Below, in pieces: positions 45,659 to 56,906 of a stretch of 64,000 nucleotides of DNA. The DNA is from Rhodococcus sp. 1168. Lineage in GTDB: Bacteria; Actinomycetota; Actinomycetes; Mycobacteriales; Mycobacteriaceae. The first letter of the stretch is position 1. Each line of letters starts with the position of its first letter. A program made the position numbers and the translations under genes. The notes below the pieces were generated by a model. It ran no database searches. It was not told the origin of the DNA and worked only from the letters and a program-made list of their open reading frames with translations. The stretch covers positions 62,001 to 126,000 of the forward strand of contig NZ_MKKY01000059.1 of NCBI RefSeq assembly GCF_002091955.1. Reading direction: 5' to 3'.

Positions 45659-46798
45659 CTATGCTCCGACGAGTTGCAGCATCGAGATTTCCGGTGGTGC
45701 TGCAACTCGTACAGGAGGGCCCCACGCTCCGGCGCCGCGCGTGGTGAACAGGGTCGTGCCGCCGATTCGGTCCAGTCCCTCGACGCTTGGCTGCTGTAGC
45801 GGCACCAGATAGCGCAGCGGCCAAATCTGACCCGCATGGGTGTGTCCGGACACTTGCATGTCCACTCCCATTTCGGAAGCCTCGTGCGCCTGCTTGGGTT
45901 GGTGGGCCAGGAGAAGGACGAATCGATCGGACTGACGCCCTTCGAGGGCAACGGTCAGATCTGGTTCGTAAGGCGCGGGTGCTGTCGCGTCGTTGATACC
46001 GGCGATGTCGATGCTTACGCCGTTTCGCGTCACTTCCTGGCGATCGTTTCGCAAAACGGTGATCCCCAGAGTCGACCACAAGTCGAGCCACTTGCCACCG
46101 TCGTTGGCGTAGAACTCATGGTTACCACTGACTCCGAAGACGCCCAGTGGTGCCGAATACTCGCGTAGCGGTCCCAGATCGGAGCCGACGAGATCGACGG
46201 TCCCATCGATGAGATCACCGTCCAGCAAGATCAGATCCGGGGCCTGCGCATTGATATCGTCGACGACCTTCTGAACGAAGGATTCCCCGCGGGCCGGTCC
46301 GACATGAAGGTCGGACACCAACGCGACTCGCAGCCCGTCGAATTCCGCCGGAAGTCGCTCGAGGGCAACCGTCGTAATAGTGATCCGCGGTTCGCTTGCT
46401 TCGAATACTCCATACGTGACTGCGGCGACGGACGCGACGGCAATCAGAGCAGAACCAAGTCTGTTCACCCGAAACCGGATAGCACCGGATTCGCGCCCGC
46501 GCAGCGACGACACGATACGGACCCCGAGGGTGACAATCCCGACGAGCAGGGTTCCCAAAACCAGATACAGAATCACAGCAAGCCAAGTGAGTCCGAGGAA
46601 TCCCGGCAAGCGAGCCCAACTCGGATCGAACAACCCGCCCGAACCGATACCCACGAGTGCCAGTGCCCACATGATTGCGAATACGGCACCTGCGACCAAA
46701 GAATAGGGCCGGGGGAGTCGAGTCCCGCGTACGAAACGGAGATGAATCACCAGGCATACCAATGCGAGGAAGATACCGAACGCAAGAAGTCGAGTCAT
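45659..46798 (-). CDS. Membrane-anchored calcineurin-like metallophosphoesterase (YkuE/YaeI-like)
   Basis: A 379-residue protein. About four hydrophobic segments occupy residues 1-130, then a dimetal phosphoesterase domain faces the exterior: LVSDLHVGPARGESF, LILLDGDLIDG, VFGVSGNHEFYAND, LLLAHQPKQ and VSGHTHAGQIWPL supply the Asp, His and Asn ligands. The group includes UDP-diacylglucosamine-type hydrolases and other phosphodiesterases; the substrate is unknown. It begins 3 nt after the VWA gene stop on the same strand. Confidence 0.88.
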   Translation of the reverse strand: MTRLLAFGIFLALVCLVIHLRFVRGTRLPRPYSLVAGAVFAIMWALALVGIGSGGLFDPSWARLPGFLGLTWLAVILYLVLGTLLVGIVTLGVRIVSSLRGRESGAIRFRVNRLGSALIAVASVAAVTYGVFEASEPRITITTVALERLPAEFDGLRVALVSDLHVGPARGESFVQKVVDDINAQAPDLILLDGDLIDGTVDLVGSDLGPLREYSAPLGVFGVSGNHEFYANDGGKWLDLWSTLGITVLRNDRQEVTRNGVSIDIAGINDATAPAPYEPDLTVALEGRQSDRFVLLLAHQPKQAHEASEMGVDMQVSGHTHAGQIWPLRYLVPLQQPSVEGLDRIGGTTLFTTRGAGAWGPPVRVAAPPEISMLQLVGA

Positions 46799-46801
46799 GT
46801 T

Positions 46802-48532
46802 TCAGTACAAGAACTTTCCGAGAAGTGCAGCTAGGTCGGATCCGTCCGAAGACGGAACGGTGGTGAACGTGCCACCGGTGACCGTGGACACCGCCTCCAA
46901 GGGAGCAGTGTCGGTATTGGTTCCGATCGATACGACATCGACCGCTACAGGTCTGGCCGGATCGACAAGCCTGGTGATATCGGTCAACACACTCTCGGAC
47001 GAGTCCGCCGGATCGTCGTTCGGGCCGTCTGTGATGATGAGGATGCTGTTCGGTCTTCCCGGGACGAAACCTTCGAGTGCAGCACGGTATGCCGCGGTCA
47101 TCGACGGGTAGGTCGAGGCTACGTTCTCAGGTTTCAGGCTCTGTGCCGCAGCGATGAGCGCTTGCCGTCTGCTACCGGCAGGAAGCTGTTCAGCCACCGT
47201 GCCGGTGGGAACCAATATCCGATACGAGCGATCCTTGACGAGATCCTTGCTGTCGGACCACAAACCCAGTTCGGTCGAATCGATAACTGCGTCGAACTGC
47301 GCAGTGAGTGCAGATGCAACGTTCTGCAGACGCGATCGACCACCTTCTTCGGTGTCCATCGATGTCGATACATCTATGACAACTGTCGATCGACGCTCTG
47401 CTGCAGGATTCGTCACGGCGTCGAGCAATGCTGTGTGGACGTCGGGTCCGGTTGGTGCGCCGAGCGGCGACGATCCAGGAGAGTCGTATCCCGCGTCGGT
47501 GAACATCCTCGAGTTCTCTGCTTGGAGAATGAACTCGACGAATTGGGCGCCGGCACGCCTGAGGGTCTCGTTCACCCAAGACCCGGACATGATGACCGAC
47601 GGATAGTCGATCGACACCGTAGAGCCGGGTGGCGCATATCCCGTCAGTTCACTCTGACCGGACATACCGAGTTGTTGTTCGGTCACCGGAACCGAGTGAA
47701 CGTCGGCGTTTGGCGAGAGCCCCCCTGCCAACCTGGACAACGCCATATCTGTCGAGTCGGGTACCACCGCCGCAACCCCGCGATCTGTCGTCGCAAGGGC
47801 GGCCAAAGTCGACCTTGTCGGCGACTGCAGCGGTAGCTGCAGAGGTGTCGTCTGCACATCGGACGAGGGGTTTGCCGACGATCCGACGGCGGCGAGAACG
47901 GCGGTCGTCGCATCGGAGTCCGGTCCGACGGGGAGTTGTATTCGGAGCCCACCCCATCCTGGCAGCGAAAGGCCGAGCAACGACTCCGGATTGCTCTGCA
48001 GTGCAGGGAGATCGGCCCAACCGACACCCTTCGCGTCCAGTGCCGCAGTCAACTGAGGAGGACTCGCGAGCACAACAGGGGTGCTCGCAATCGTTTTCGG
48101 CGTCCCGTCGACGGTTCCAGCCGGAAGCGCGGTGACCGAGTTGGACGAACGTGGTATCCACAGCGCAGGGATCGGTCCGAGGGCCGAGGCGTCCCAGCTT
48201 TGCTCGCCCGCTGCCAGAGCACCGGCGACAGCAGTCGAATCTGCCACCTCCACCGCGACAGAAATGCAGTGATCGCGAACGACGGGCCCGGTGGCGGCGA
48301 ATCGTGTCGCGAGGTCGGTAACCTGCGAGGCGATATCGGGATCGACCGTGACCGACAACGTTTCGGCACCCTCGACGCAGGTCTCCGCCGCAGCAGCACC
48401 TTGATCGGCTATCCGATCACGCAATTCGAACCACCCGAACACGGCGAGCACCACCACGATGATGGCGCCCACCGTGATCAATGGGCCTTTGCTGATACTC
48501 CGTATTCCACCGGAGTTGCGATGTTCACCCAC
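46802..48532 (-). CDS. VWA-domain membrane-anchored protein (Rv1836c-like)
   Basis: A 576-residue protein. One membrane segment (LITVGAIIVVVLAVFGWFEL, about 18-37) is followed by a periplasmic-binding-like domain of about 300 residues (VDPDIASQVTDLATRFAATG, FILQAENSRMFTDAGYDSPG) and a C-terminal von Willebrand A domain with the MIDAS motif DVSTSMD in STVVIDVSTSMDTEEGG and later SILIITDGPNDDPADS. It probably binds a ligand or protein outside the membrane with a divalent metal. Next to glcB, as in M. tuberculosis. The GTG start has a weak Shine-Dalgarno sequence. Confidence 0.87.
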   Translation of the reverse strand: MGEHRNSGGIRSISKGPLITVGAIIVVVLAVFGWFELRDRIADQGAAAAETCVEGAETLSVTVDPDIASQVTDLATRFAATGPVVRDHCISVAVEVADSTAVAGALAAGEQSWDASALGPIPALWIPRSSNSVTALPAGTVDGTPKTIASTPVVLASPPQLTAALDAKGVGWADLPALQSNPESLLGLSLPGWGGLRIQLPVGPDSDATTAVLAAVGSSANPSSDVQTTPLQLPLQSPTRSTLAALATTDRGVAAVVPDSTDMALSRLAGGLSPNADVHSVPVTEQQLGMSGQSELTGYAPPGSTVSIDYPSVIMSGSWVNETLRRAGAQFVEFILQAENSRMFTDAGYDSPGSSPLGAPTGPDVHTALLDAVTNPAAERRSTVVIDVSTSMDTEEGGRSRLQNVASALTAQFDAVIDSTELGLWSDSKDLVKDRSYRILVPTGTVAEQLPAGSRRQALIAAAQSLKPENVASTYPSMTAAYRAALEGFVPGRPNSILIITDGPNDDPADSSESVLTDITRLVDPARPVAVDVVSIGTNTDTAPLEAVSTVTGGTFTTVPSSDGSDLAALLGKFLY

Positions 48533-48553
48533 GTGCGAAGGGTTACGAGACCG

Positions 48554-50728
48554 TCAGTTGCCCGCGGCCTTGTACTCGCGTCTGCGTCGATGCAGAATCG
48601 GCTCGGTGTATCCGCTCGGCTGCTTGGCCCCTTCGAAGATCAGCTCGCTGGCGGCCTGGAACGCGATGTTGGTATCGAAGTCCGGAGCCAAGTTCTTGTA
48701 CGTAGGGTCGGACGCATTCTGGCGATCGACGATGGGGGCCATGCGTTCGAGGCTCGCACGGACCTGATCCTCGGTAACGATGCCGTGGCGCAGCCAGTTC
48801 GCGATGAACTGGCTCGAAATCCTCAGCGTCGCCCGATCTTCCATCAAAGCAATGTCGTTGATGTCGGGCACCTTGGAGCAACCGACACCGTGATCGATCC
48901 ACCGTACGACGTAGCCGAGAATCGACTGTGCACTGTTGTCGATTTCCTTCTGCTTCTGCTCTTCGCTCCAGTCTGTAGCGGGGGCAAGCGGAATCTCGAG
49001 GATCTCGTCGACGGTCGCGCGCTTGGCCTGTGCCAACTCCAGCTGGCGGGCGAAGACGTCGACCTTGTGGTAGTGCAAAGCGTGCAAAGTGGCTGCGGTG
49101 GGAGAAGGAACCCATGCGGTGTTGGCGCCGGCCTTCGGGTGGTTGATCTTCTGCTCGAGCATGTCGTGCATGAGATCGGGCATCGCCCACATGCCCTTCC
49201 CGATCTGCGCCTTACCCTTCATTCCTGCCGCGAGGCCGGTATCGACGTTGAAGTCCTCGTACGCCGAGATCCACTTCTGAGCCTTCATCTCGCCCTTGGG
49301 GACCATTGCGCCGGCCTCCATCGAGGTATGGATCTCGTCGCCGGTGCGGTCGAGGAAGCCTGTGTTGATAAAGACCACCCGCTCCTTGGCTGCCAGGATC
49401 GAAGCCTTCAAGTTGACCGTGGTACGACGCTCCTCGTCCATGATGCCCACCTTGAGCGTGTTCTCCGGCAACCCGAGCACCTGCTCGACGCGCCCGAAGA
49501 GTTCTGCTGTGAACGCAACCTCATCGGGTCCGTGCATCTTCGGCTTGACGATGTACAGCGAACCGGTTCGGCTGTTGGAGAGAAGGTTGTCTGCGGTCAA
49601 CGAGTGCATTCCGGTGAGCGAGGTGAACAGCGCGTCGAGGATGCCCTCGGGTACTTCGTTGCCATCGGCGTCGAGAATGGCATCCGAGGTCATCAAGTGT
49701 CCGACGTTGCGGACGAACAACAGTGAGCGCCCGTGCAGGGTGACCGGTGAGCCGTCGACTCCGGTGTACGTGCGATCAGGGTTCAGAACGCGAGTGAACG
49801 TCTTCCCGCCCTTGGAAACATTCTCGGCGAGATCGCCTCTCATCAATCCGAGCCAGTTGCGGTAGCCGAGAACCTTGTCGTCGGCGTCCACGGCCGCGAC
49901 CGAGTCCTCGAAGTCCATGATGGTCGTTACTGCCGATTCGAGCAGCACATCCTTCACACCCGCCGCGTCGGTGGCACCGATCGGGCTGTTCGAATCGATC
50001 TGAATTTCGAAGTGCAAGCCGTTGTGCACGAACAGAATTGCTGTGGGTGCATCCGGCGTCCCCTGGTATCCGAGCAGCTGCGCCGCATCTTTGAGGCCGG
50101 TGGTGGTTCCGTCTGCAAGGGTGACCGTCAGCGAAACCGCGTCGATGACGTATCCGGTCGATCCGACGTGTGACCCGGACGCCAAGGGAGCTGCCTCGTC
50201 GAGGAAATCGCGAGCAAAGGCGATAACCTTGTCACCGCGCACCTTGTTGTAGGAGGTGCCCTTTTCGGCGCCGTCCGTTTCGGGGATGGCGTCTGTGCCG
50301 TACAATGCGTCGTACAAAGAGCCCCAACGGGCATTCGATGCGTTGATCGCGAAACGCGCGTTGAGAACGGGAACGACGAGCTGCGGTCCGGCCGTCGACG
50401 TGATTTCCGTGTCGACGCCCGTGGTGGCGACGTCGAAGTCGGCGGGTTCGTCGACGAGGTAACCGATTTCCTTCAAGAATGACTTGTAGGCCGCACGGTC
50501 GTAGTCGTTTCCGGCATGCTCACCGTGCCAGGCGTCGACCTTGCCCTGAATCTCTTCACGAACGGCCAAGAGCGCCTTGTTCTTGGGGGAGAGATCGGTT
50601 ATTACCGCCTCGGCACCGGACCAGAAAGCCTCCGATTGCACACCTGTACCTGGAAGTGCCTCGTTCTGTACGAAGTCGTACAGCACCTTGGCGACTTGAA
50701 GACCACCGACACGAACTCGCTCAGTCAT
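48554..50728 (-). CDS. glcB: Malate synthase G
   Basis: A 724-residue monomeric malate synthase G, the expected length. It condenses glyoxylate and acetyl-CoA to malate in the glyoxylate shunt. Conserved pieces are [19 protein letters not shown] with catalytic acidic residues, [60 protein letters not shown] and the C-terminal [21 protein letters not shown] 50728 follows GAGGAA. A 14-bp palindrome sits 21-34 nt upstream. It is followed by the VWA gene as in mycobacteria. Confidence 0.98.
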   Translation of the reverse strand: MTERVRVGGLQVAKVLYDFVQNEALPGTGVQSEAFWSGAEAVITDLSPKNKALLAVREEIQGKVDAWHGEHAGNDYDRAAYKSFLKEIGYLVDEPADFDVATTGVDTEITSTAGPQLVVPVLNARFAINASNARWGSLYDALYGTDAIPETDGAEKGTSYNKVRGDKVIAFARDFLDEAAPLASGSHVGSTGYVIDAVSLTVTLADGTTTGLKDAAQLLGYQGTPDAPTAILFVHNGLHFEIQIDSNSPIGATDAAGVKDVLLESAVTTIMDFEDSVAAVDADDKVLGYRNWLGLMRGDLAENVSKGGKTFTRVLNPDRTYTGVDGSPVTLHGRSLLFVRNVGHLMTSDAILDADGNEVPEGILDALFTSLTGMHSLTADNLLSNSRTGSLYIVKPKMHGPDEVAFTAELFGRVEQVLGLPENTLKVGIMDEERRTTVNLKASILAAKERVVFINTGFLDRTGDEIHTSMEAGAMVPKGEMKAQKWISAYEDFNVDTGLAAGMKGKAQIGKGMWAMPDLMHDMLEQKINHPKAGANTAWVPSPTAATLHALHYHKVDVFARQLELAQAKRATVDEILEIPLAPATDWSEEQKQKEIDNSAQSILGYVVRWIDHGVGCSKVPDINDIALMEDRATLRISSQFIANWLRHGIVTEDQVRASLERMAPIVDRQNASDPTYKNLAPDFDTNIAFQAASELIFEGAKQPSGYTEPILHRRRREYKAAGN

Positions 50729-50748
50729 GAATTCCTCACTCTTTCCGG

Positions 50749-50762
50749 TCTGGGCGCCCAGA
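50749..50762. promoter_or_regulatory. 14-bp palindrome upstream of glcB
   Basis: TCTGGGCGCCCAGA is perfectly palindromic with no spacer, 21-34 nt before the glcB start and 30 nt downstream of the preceding glycosylase-family gene. It has no loop, so an operator is more likely than a terminator. The cognate regulator is unknown. Confidence 0.45.
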
Positions 50763-50791
50763 AGGGCGGTAAAACGACATCGGCATCAATG

Positions 50792-51721
50792 TTACTCGGC
50801 AGTAAGTCGGACACCGTACCCGCCGCTCACCAGTAGATTCTGGCATCGCATCGCAAGCTCCGAACGGAGAGGGGCAGCCCTGGCCGACAGGTCGGTTTGC
50901 GCGCGCACATACTCTGCCCGACCGGACGGTGTTTCGATCGCGATAGGCGAGAGGTTGTAGGCGGAGAGGTCGTACGGACTCGCACGCATATCGATCGTTC
51001 GAGCATCGAGCGCAAGTTCGAAACAGTCGAGTACAAGCTTCGAGTCGATCAACGGTGAAAGTTTGTAGCTCCACTTGTACAGATCCATGCTCGCGTGCAC
51101 ACAACCAGGTTGCTCTCGTTCGGTCCTGCTTGTCGGGGACAGGTCGAGAAAATTCTTGGGGGCTGCGTCGGGGGTGAAGAACCTGAACGCGTCGTAATGC
51201 GTGCAGCGAATATTCATGGACTCGACCACCGCATCGGTGCCATCGTGGCCGAGCCGAAGGGGCACCGACCCGTGTCGCAAGGCAGGCTGTCCGCCCCGAT
51301 AGACCATCGCCCACTCGTGGAGCCCGAAACACCCCAGATTGGGTTGGCGCGCCATTGTCGCCTCGAGAAGGTCCCGGGTGAACACGATGGCCGAACGCCG
51401 CTGCTCGATCAGAGAGCGGCGTACCCGATAGCCGGAGTCCGGTCCGTCGACGGGTTCGTAGGACGCGAACGCCGCGTAGTCCTGAGCGGCTTCGCCGGTC
51501 AGTTCGACGTCGAACCCAGGGTTCCAACGCTTCAGGTGGCCGGGTTTGTAGCTGTAGTAGGTGAACAAGAAGTCGAGTACCGGATGTGTATTGCCCTGTG
51601 CCCGATCGTGCAGATATGTGCCGATCAAACGGTCGACCCGAGCCGAGTGGTCCGCACGTCTGGCGGTCCAGTCCGGCTCGGTCAACGTCGTCGCTATCTC
51701 GGTCGCTGAGGTCCGCATCAT
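50792..51721 (-). CDS. Conserved actinobacterial protein annotated as 3-methyladenine DNA glycosylase
   Basis: A 309-residue protein found widely in Actinobacteria under this name. Recognisable stretches are HPVLDFLFTYYSYKPGHLKR near residue 45, FGLHEWAMVYRGG, RCTHYDAFRFFTP and REQPGCVHASMDLYKWSYKL. It shows no obvious helix-hairpin-helix glycosylase motif, so the inherited name is weakly supported and I treat the function as unproven. It ends 63 nt before glcB on the same strand. Two adjacent ATGs (51721, 51718) make the start slightly uncertain. Confidence 0.7.
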   Translation of the reverse strand: MMRTSATEIATTLTEPDWTARRADHSARVDRLIGTYLHDRAQGNTHPVLDFLFTYYSYKPGHLKRWNPGFDVELTGEAAQDYAAFASYEPVDGPDSGYRVRRSLIEQRRSAIVFTRDLLEATMARQPNLGCFGLHEWAMVYRGGQPALRHGSVPLRLGHDGTDAVVESMNIRCTHYDAFRFFTPDAAPKNFLDLSPTSRTEREQPGCVHASMDLYKWSYKLSPLIDSKLVLDCFELALDARTIDMRASPYDLSAYNLSPIAIETPSGRAEYVRAQTDLSARAAPLRSELAMRCQNLLVSGGYGVRLTAE

Positions 51722-51741
51722 CGGTCGGCGCTCGTCATTTT

Positions 51742-52863
51742 TCAGTTCTCGCCACCGGAACGTGCCGGTGAGGACTGGCCCGGTGAAGGCCCTGCAATGC
51801 GGTGGGTGCCGTCACGGACGGTTCCGACGAACTCCTCGACCAAATCTTCCAGTGCCACGATCCCGATCGTCGTGCCCGAAGAGTCGCTCACCGAGCCCAG
51901 GTGGCTGCTGGCTCGCCGAAGTCGAGTCAACGCGTCGTCCAGCATCGTCTCGGAAGTGACCACCGGAAGTCTTCGAACCTCGGAACGCGGAATGACCGTT
52001 TCCGGACCAGCAGCGTCGTCGAGCATATAGCTCAGAACATCCTTCAGATGGAGATATCCGACCATCGATCCGTCCTCGGCTTGCACCGGGTATCGCGAGA
52101 AGCCGGTGGCGATCACTGCCTCCTCGACGGACCCGAGCGTAGGACCGGAGCCGGGTTCGAGGCCGGAGAGTCGAACGCTGCGGACCTTGGCGGATGGAAT
52201 GAGCACCTCCGCCACCGTGCGCCCGGAGATGTCCAGCGCCTGGGTGAGGCGTCGGTGCTCCTCTTCGTCGATGAGACCTTCCGATCGTGACTCGCCGATC
52301 ATCTGCGAAAGCTCGACGGCGGACACCGACGAATCCAATTCGTCTTTGGGCTCGATGCGCAGTGCACGCAAGGTGAGGTTGGCACACATGTTGTAAAACG
52401 CGATCAGCGGTTTGGCGAGTTTGATGAACATCAGGTGGATCGGAACGAGCAACATTGCCGTCTTCTCTGGGCCTGCGATGGCGATGTTCTTCGGGACCAT
52501 CTCGCCGATGAGGATGTGCAACACCACGACCAGCGCCAGTGCAATGGTGAAGGCAATCGGGTGCAGCAGGCTTTCCGGAATTCCGACCAGATCGAGTGGC
52601 TTCTCGACCAGATGTGCCACCGCCGGCTCGCCGACGCGGCCGAGGAGGATGGAACAGATCGTGATTCCCAGCTGTGCCGCAGCGAGCATGAGGGACAAAT
52701 TCTGACTGGCCTCGATTACCGATTTTGCATTCTTTTTTCCTTGCGCCAGCAAGGATTCGAGTCGGTCACGGCGCGCCGAAATCAGTGAGAACTCGGCTCC
52801 CACGAAAAACGCATTGCCTCCGAGAAGGAGGACGGCGAGAAGTACGGAGAGGTAATCACCCAC
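51742..52863 (-). CDS. CNNM/hemolysin-C-like transporter with CBS pair (Rv1841c-like)
   Basis: A 373-residue protein. The CNNM (DUF21) membrane domain spans about residues 1-185 with the diagnostic NAFFVGAEFSLISARRDRLE, AAAQLGITICSILLGRVGEP and VLHILIGEMVPKNIAI. Two CBS domains follow (about 205-350), including VALEDLVEEFVGTVRDGTHR. CNNM proteins export Mg2+ or related divalent ions, controlled by nucleotide binding to CBS. No C-terminal CorC/HlyC domain is present. Its start overlaps the next CNNM gene's end by 8 nt. Confidence 0.9.
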   Translation of the reverse strand: MGDYLSVLLAVLLLGGNAFFVGAEFSLISARRDRLESLLAQGKKNAKSVIEASQNLSLMLAAAQLGITICSILLGRVGEPAVAHLVEKPLDLVGIPESLLHPIAFTIALALVVVLHILIGEMVPKNIAIAGPEKTAMLLVPIHLMFIKLAKPLIAFYNMCANLTLRALRIEPKDELDSSVSAVELSQMIGESRSEGLIDEEEHRRLTQALDISGRTVAEVLIPSAKVRSVRLSGLEPGSGPTLGSVEEAVIATGFSRYPVQAEDGSMVGYLHLKDVLSYMLDDAAGPETVIPRSEVRRLPVVTSETMLDDALTRLRRASSHLGSVSDSSGTTIGIVALEDLVEEFVGTVRDGTHRIAGPSPGQSSPARSGGEN

Positions 52864-54238
52864 GAGCTCTGTCCTCCGATCGGATCTGCTCTATCACGTC
52901 GGGTCCGACCGGTTGCAACATCACTCGATCGATCCGCCTGCCATCCATTCTGGTGACTCGACCTGCCCATCCACCATGCGTATCGGCAGGGTCTTCCTCA
53001 GGTGGATCAGGCAGGATCACGCGGTCACCTTCGACAGGAATACGTCCCAGTTCGGTCAACACGAGTCCGCCGATGGTGTCGTACTCGCCTTCCGGCGCCC
53101 GGTATCCGGTCGCGGCTGCCACTTCGTCGATTCGGAGTAGACCCGAGCACAGCCAACTGTCCCCGAACCGCTGGACGTCGATCTCGGGCTCGTCGTGTTC
53201 GTCCCTGACGTCGCCGATGATCTCCTCGATCAGGTCTTCCATGGTCACCAAGCCTGCTGTACCACCGTATTCATCGACTACGAGGGCAACTTGCATGCCA
53301 TCGGAGCGAACGCGCTCCATCACCGAATCACCGTCGAGACTCGACGGCACGACCGGCACATCCTGCGCGAGAGAGTCCAGGCGAGTCGCGGAACGTTTGC
53401 CTATCGGAACGGTGAAAGCGTGTTTGATGTGTACGACACCAACGGTGTCATCGAGGTCTCCGTCGACTACCGGGAAACGCGAAAAGCCAGTTCTAGCTGC
53501 CGTTTCGATAAGGTCGGATACCGAGTCGGACACCGACAGCGACTCGACTTTGACCCGGGGCGTCATCAATTCTTCTGCGGATCGCTCGCCGAACTTCAGT
53601 GATCGGCCGACAAGTCTGGCGGTGCCCTCATCCAGTGATCCTTGCCGCGCAGATGTGCGCACGAGCGATCCCAGTTCACTCGCTGACCTCGCCGAGCGCA
53701 ATTCTTCTGCAGGTTCGAGTCCGAGTCTGCGGACCAGCCAGTTGGCAGAGCCGTTGAGTCCGTTGATCGCCCAGCGAAATATCATCGAGAACCCGGACAT
53801 CGCGCCTGCTGTCGCCCTAGCAGTTCCCATCGGCATTGCGATTGCGATGTTCTTCGGGACCAGTTCACCGAAGATCATCGAAAACGACGTCGCGATGATC
53901 AGCGCTGCGGCCAACGACACAGCAGATGCGACGGAGGTGGATGCGCCCAGTGCAGTCAGAACCGGAACGAAGAAGCCGGCGAGGACGGGTTCGGCGAGAT
54001 AGCCGGTGATAAGTGTGGTGATGGTGATGCCGAGCTGGGCCCCGGAGAGTTGGAACGACAGCGTTCGGTGGGCGCGTTGGACCTGACGTGAGCGCGCATC
54101 TCCGACGGTGCTCACCGACGAGTCTACTGTGCTCTTCTCGAGAGCTGTCAGAGAGAATTCGGCTGCCACGAACAACGCGGTACCTGCGGTAAGAGCCACG
54201 AACCCGATGAGGCCCGCGAGGCTGACGACGATGTCCAT
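52856..54238 (-). CDS. CNNM/hemolysin-C-like transporter with CBS and CorC domains (Rv1842c-like)
   Basis: A 460-residue protein. The CNNM domain has AAEFSLTALEKSTVDSSVST, LGITITTLITGYLAEPVLAG and IFGELVPKNIAIAMPMG. CBS pairs follow with VVDEYGGTAGLVTMEDLIEE, then a C-terminal CorC/HlyC transporter-associated domain (WLCSGLLRIDEVAAATGYRA, YDTIGGLVLTELGRIPVEGD). It is the longer partner of the adjacent CNNM protein; the two may form a heteromer for Mg2+ efflux. The ATG at 54238 is 3 nt after a small Ser/Gly-rich ORF. Confidence 0.9.
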   Translation of the reverse strand: MDIVVSLAGLIGFVALTAGTALFVAAEFSLTALEKSTVDSSVSTVGDARSRQVQRAHRTLSFQLSGAQLGITITTLITGYLAEPVLAGFFVPVLTALGASTSVASAVSLAAALIIATSFSMIFGELVPKNIAIAMPMGTARATAGAMSGFSMIFRWAINGLNGSANWLVRRLGLEPAEELRSARSASELGSLVRTSARQGSLDEGTARLVGRSLKFGERSAEELMTPRVKVESLSVSDSVSDLIETAARTGFSRFPVVDGDLDDTVGVVHIKHAFTVPIGKRSATRLDSLAQDVPVVPSSLDGDSVMERVRSDGMQVALVVDEYGGTAGLVTMEDLIEEIIGDVRDEHDEPEIDVQRFGDSWLCSGLLRIDEVAAATGYRAPEGEYDTIGGLVLTELGRIPVEGDRVILPDPPEEDPADTHGGWAGRVTRMDGRRIDRVMLQPVGPDVIEQIRSEDRARG

Positions 54239-54241
54239 CCG

Positions 54242-54460
54242 CTACCGCCGCCGAAGTTCCGAGAGGAGCATCGCACCCTGTCCGGAGGCGATTGCGCCGC
54301 GGCCGAATGTCACCCCGCCGCGGTGTGGAGTTAGCTTGAACGTTGGTGGATCGCCGGGTTTGTCTCCCGGCTCGCTAGAGGAGCCCTCCGAAGTGGAGCC
54401 CTCGCCACCGGACTCGGGGGGAGCAGTCTCGGTGCTGGTGATGACGGGTGCCTCAGGCAC
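54242..54460 (-). CDS. Small Ser/Gly/Glu-rich hypothetical protein (72 aa)
   Basis: GTG 54460 has AAGGGA upstream at about 6 nt, and the stop is 3 nt before the CNNM ATG, which suggests translational coupling. Residues 1-38 are disordered (SGGEGSTSEGSSSEPGDKPG); the C terminus FKLTPHRGGVTFGRGAIASG is Gly- and Arg-rich. It has no membrane segment. It lies in the 346-nt interval between guaB1 and the CNNM gene; I see nothing else there. Function unknown. Confidence 0.55.
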   Translation of the reverse strand: MPEAPVITSTETAPPESGGEGSTSEGSSSEPGDKPGDPPTFKLTPHRGGVTFGRGAIASGQGAMLLSELRRR

Positions 54461-54584
54461 CTGGTTCCCTTCTGTTGTTCCGCGACGAATCGATCGGCGG
54501 AAGTGAGTTGTAAGCGTGAGCCATCATTCTACCGGCTGACTGGCACGAGGTCCGATCGTGGGCCGAACCGACCGCCGTCACAGG

Positions 54585-56027
<1,443 letters not shown>

Positions 56028-56039
56028 TCAGCGTACGCG

Positions 56040-56906
56040 TCATCGCGTAACAGGGTGTCCGGCGACATTTGCCTGCGCTCGTGAGAGGGCAACTGTTGCA
56101 ACGACCATCACGGTCACGCAGATCGCAATGACCGCCAAAGAGAACGCGTCGTCGCGAATGCGTTCGTCCAGGACGGTGATTCCGAGAAATGCGGCTCCGA
56201 ACGGTTCCCCGATGGTGATGGCCGGAAGTGAAGCAGACAACGGTCCGGACTGGAAAGCGCGCTGCTGGAGGTAGAAGCCGAGGATTCCGCACCCGACGAG
56301 TGCGTACGTCTGCCAGGCAGTAACGGCTTCGACAAGACCGGTTCCCAGAAGATCGGTGACGTACTTCGTCAACGCGACGGCCATCCCGAAGAGCACTCCT
56401 CCGGCCGCACCGAGCAACAGAGCCCGCCGACCCGGGTTGGTCGACAACAATCCAACAAGTGTGGCGGCCAACACGAGGCCCGAGGCAATGGCCAACGGAA
56501 TCATCCACTCGGAGAACGGTGCATCGGAGTTTCCCTCCGTTGGGTCACCGACGACGATGAAGACGGCGAGCGCGGCTGCCAACGCCACCGCCCACACCCA
56601 TGTCGAACGCGTCATTCGGGAGCCGGCGAATTTTGCGGACAGAGGCAAGGCAAACAGCAGCATGGAGACGATCAAGGGTTGCACGATGAGGACCGAGCCG
56701 ACCCATAGTGCGGCAACTTGAAATCCGTAACCCCCGATGTCTCCGCAGAGACCGGCCCACCACCGTGGGCTTCGAAGGAGTGTGGTGATCAGCGATTGGT
56801 TCTCGGGCACCGCTGCGGCAGCACTTTGTTGAGCGACCGATGCGCAAGCGAACAGGAATGCTGCAATCAGCGCCAGTACGATCGACAACATCGGTAGTCC
56901 GTTCAT
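56040..56906 (-). CDS. DMT-superfamily membrane transporter (EamA-like)
   Basis: A 288-residue membrane protein with about nine or ten hydrophobic segments in two repeats. IVLALIAAFLFACASVAQQS starts the first; LLGAAGGVLFGMAVALTKYV and SLPAITIGEPFGAAFLGITV belong to the second. It is likely a small-molecule exporter of unknown substrate. Its ATG overlaps the stop of the DEAD-box helicase gene by 4 nt. It ends 18 nt from guaB1, so the three genes may be one transcript. Confidence 0.85.
   Translation of the reverse strand: MNGLPMLSIVLALIAAFLFACASVAQQSAAAAVPENQSLITTLLRSPRWWAGLCGDIGGYGFQVAALWVGSVLIVQPLIVSMLLFALPLSAKFAGSRMTRSTWVWAVALAAALAVFIVVGDPTEGNSDAPFSEWMIPLAIASGLVLAATLVGLLSTNPGRRALLLGAAGGVLFGMAVALTKYVTDLLGTGLVEAVTAWQTYALVGCGILGFYLQQRAFQSGPLSASLPAITIGEPFGAAFLGITVLDERIRDDAFSLAVIAICVTVMVVATVALSRAQANVAGHPVTR

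Noticed and set aside
47936..49726. A 596-codon open frame on the plus strand opposite glcB and the VWA gene
   Set aside because: Composition is Arg/Gly-rich shadow sequence; the opposite strand codes two clear proteins over the same stretch.
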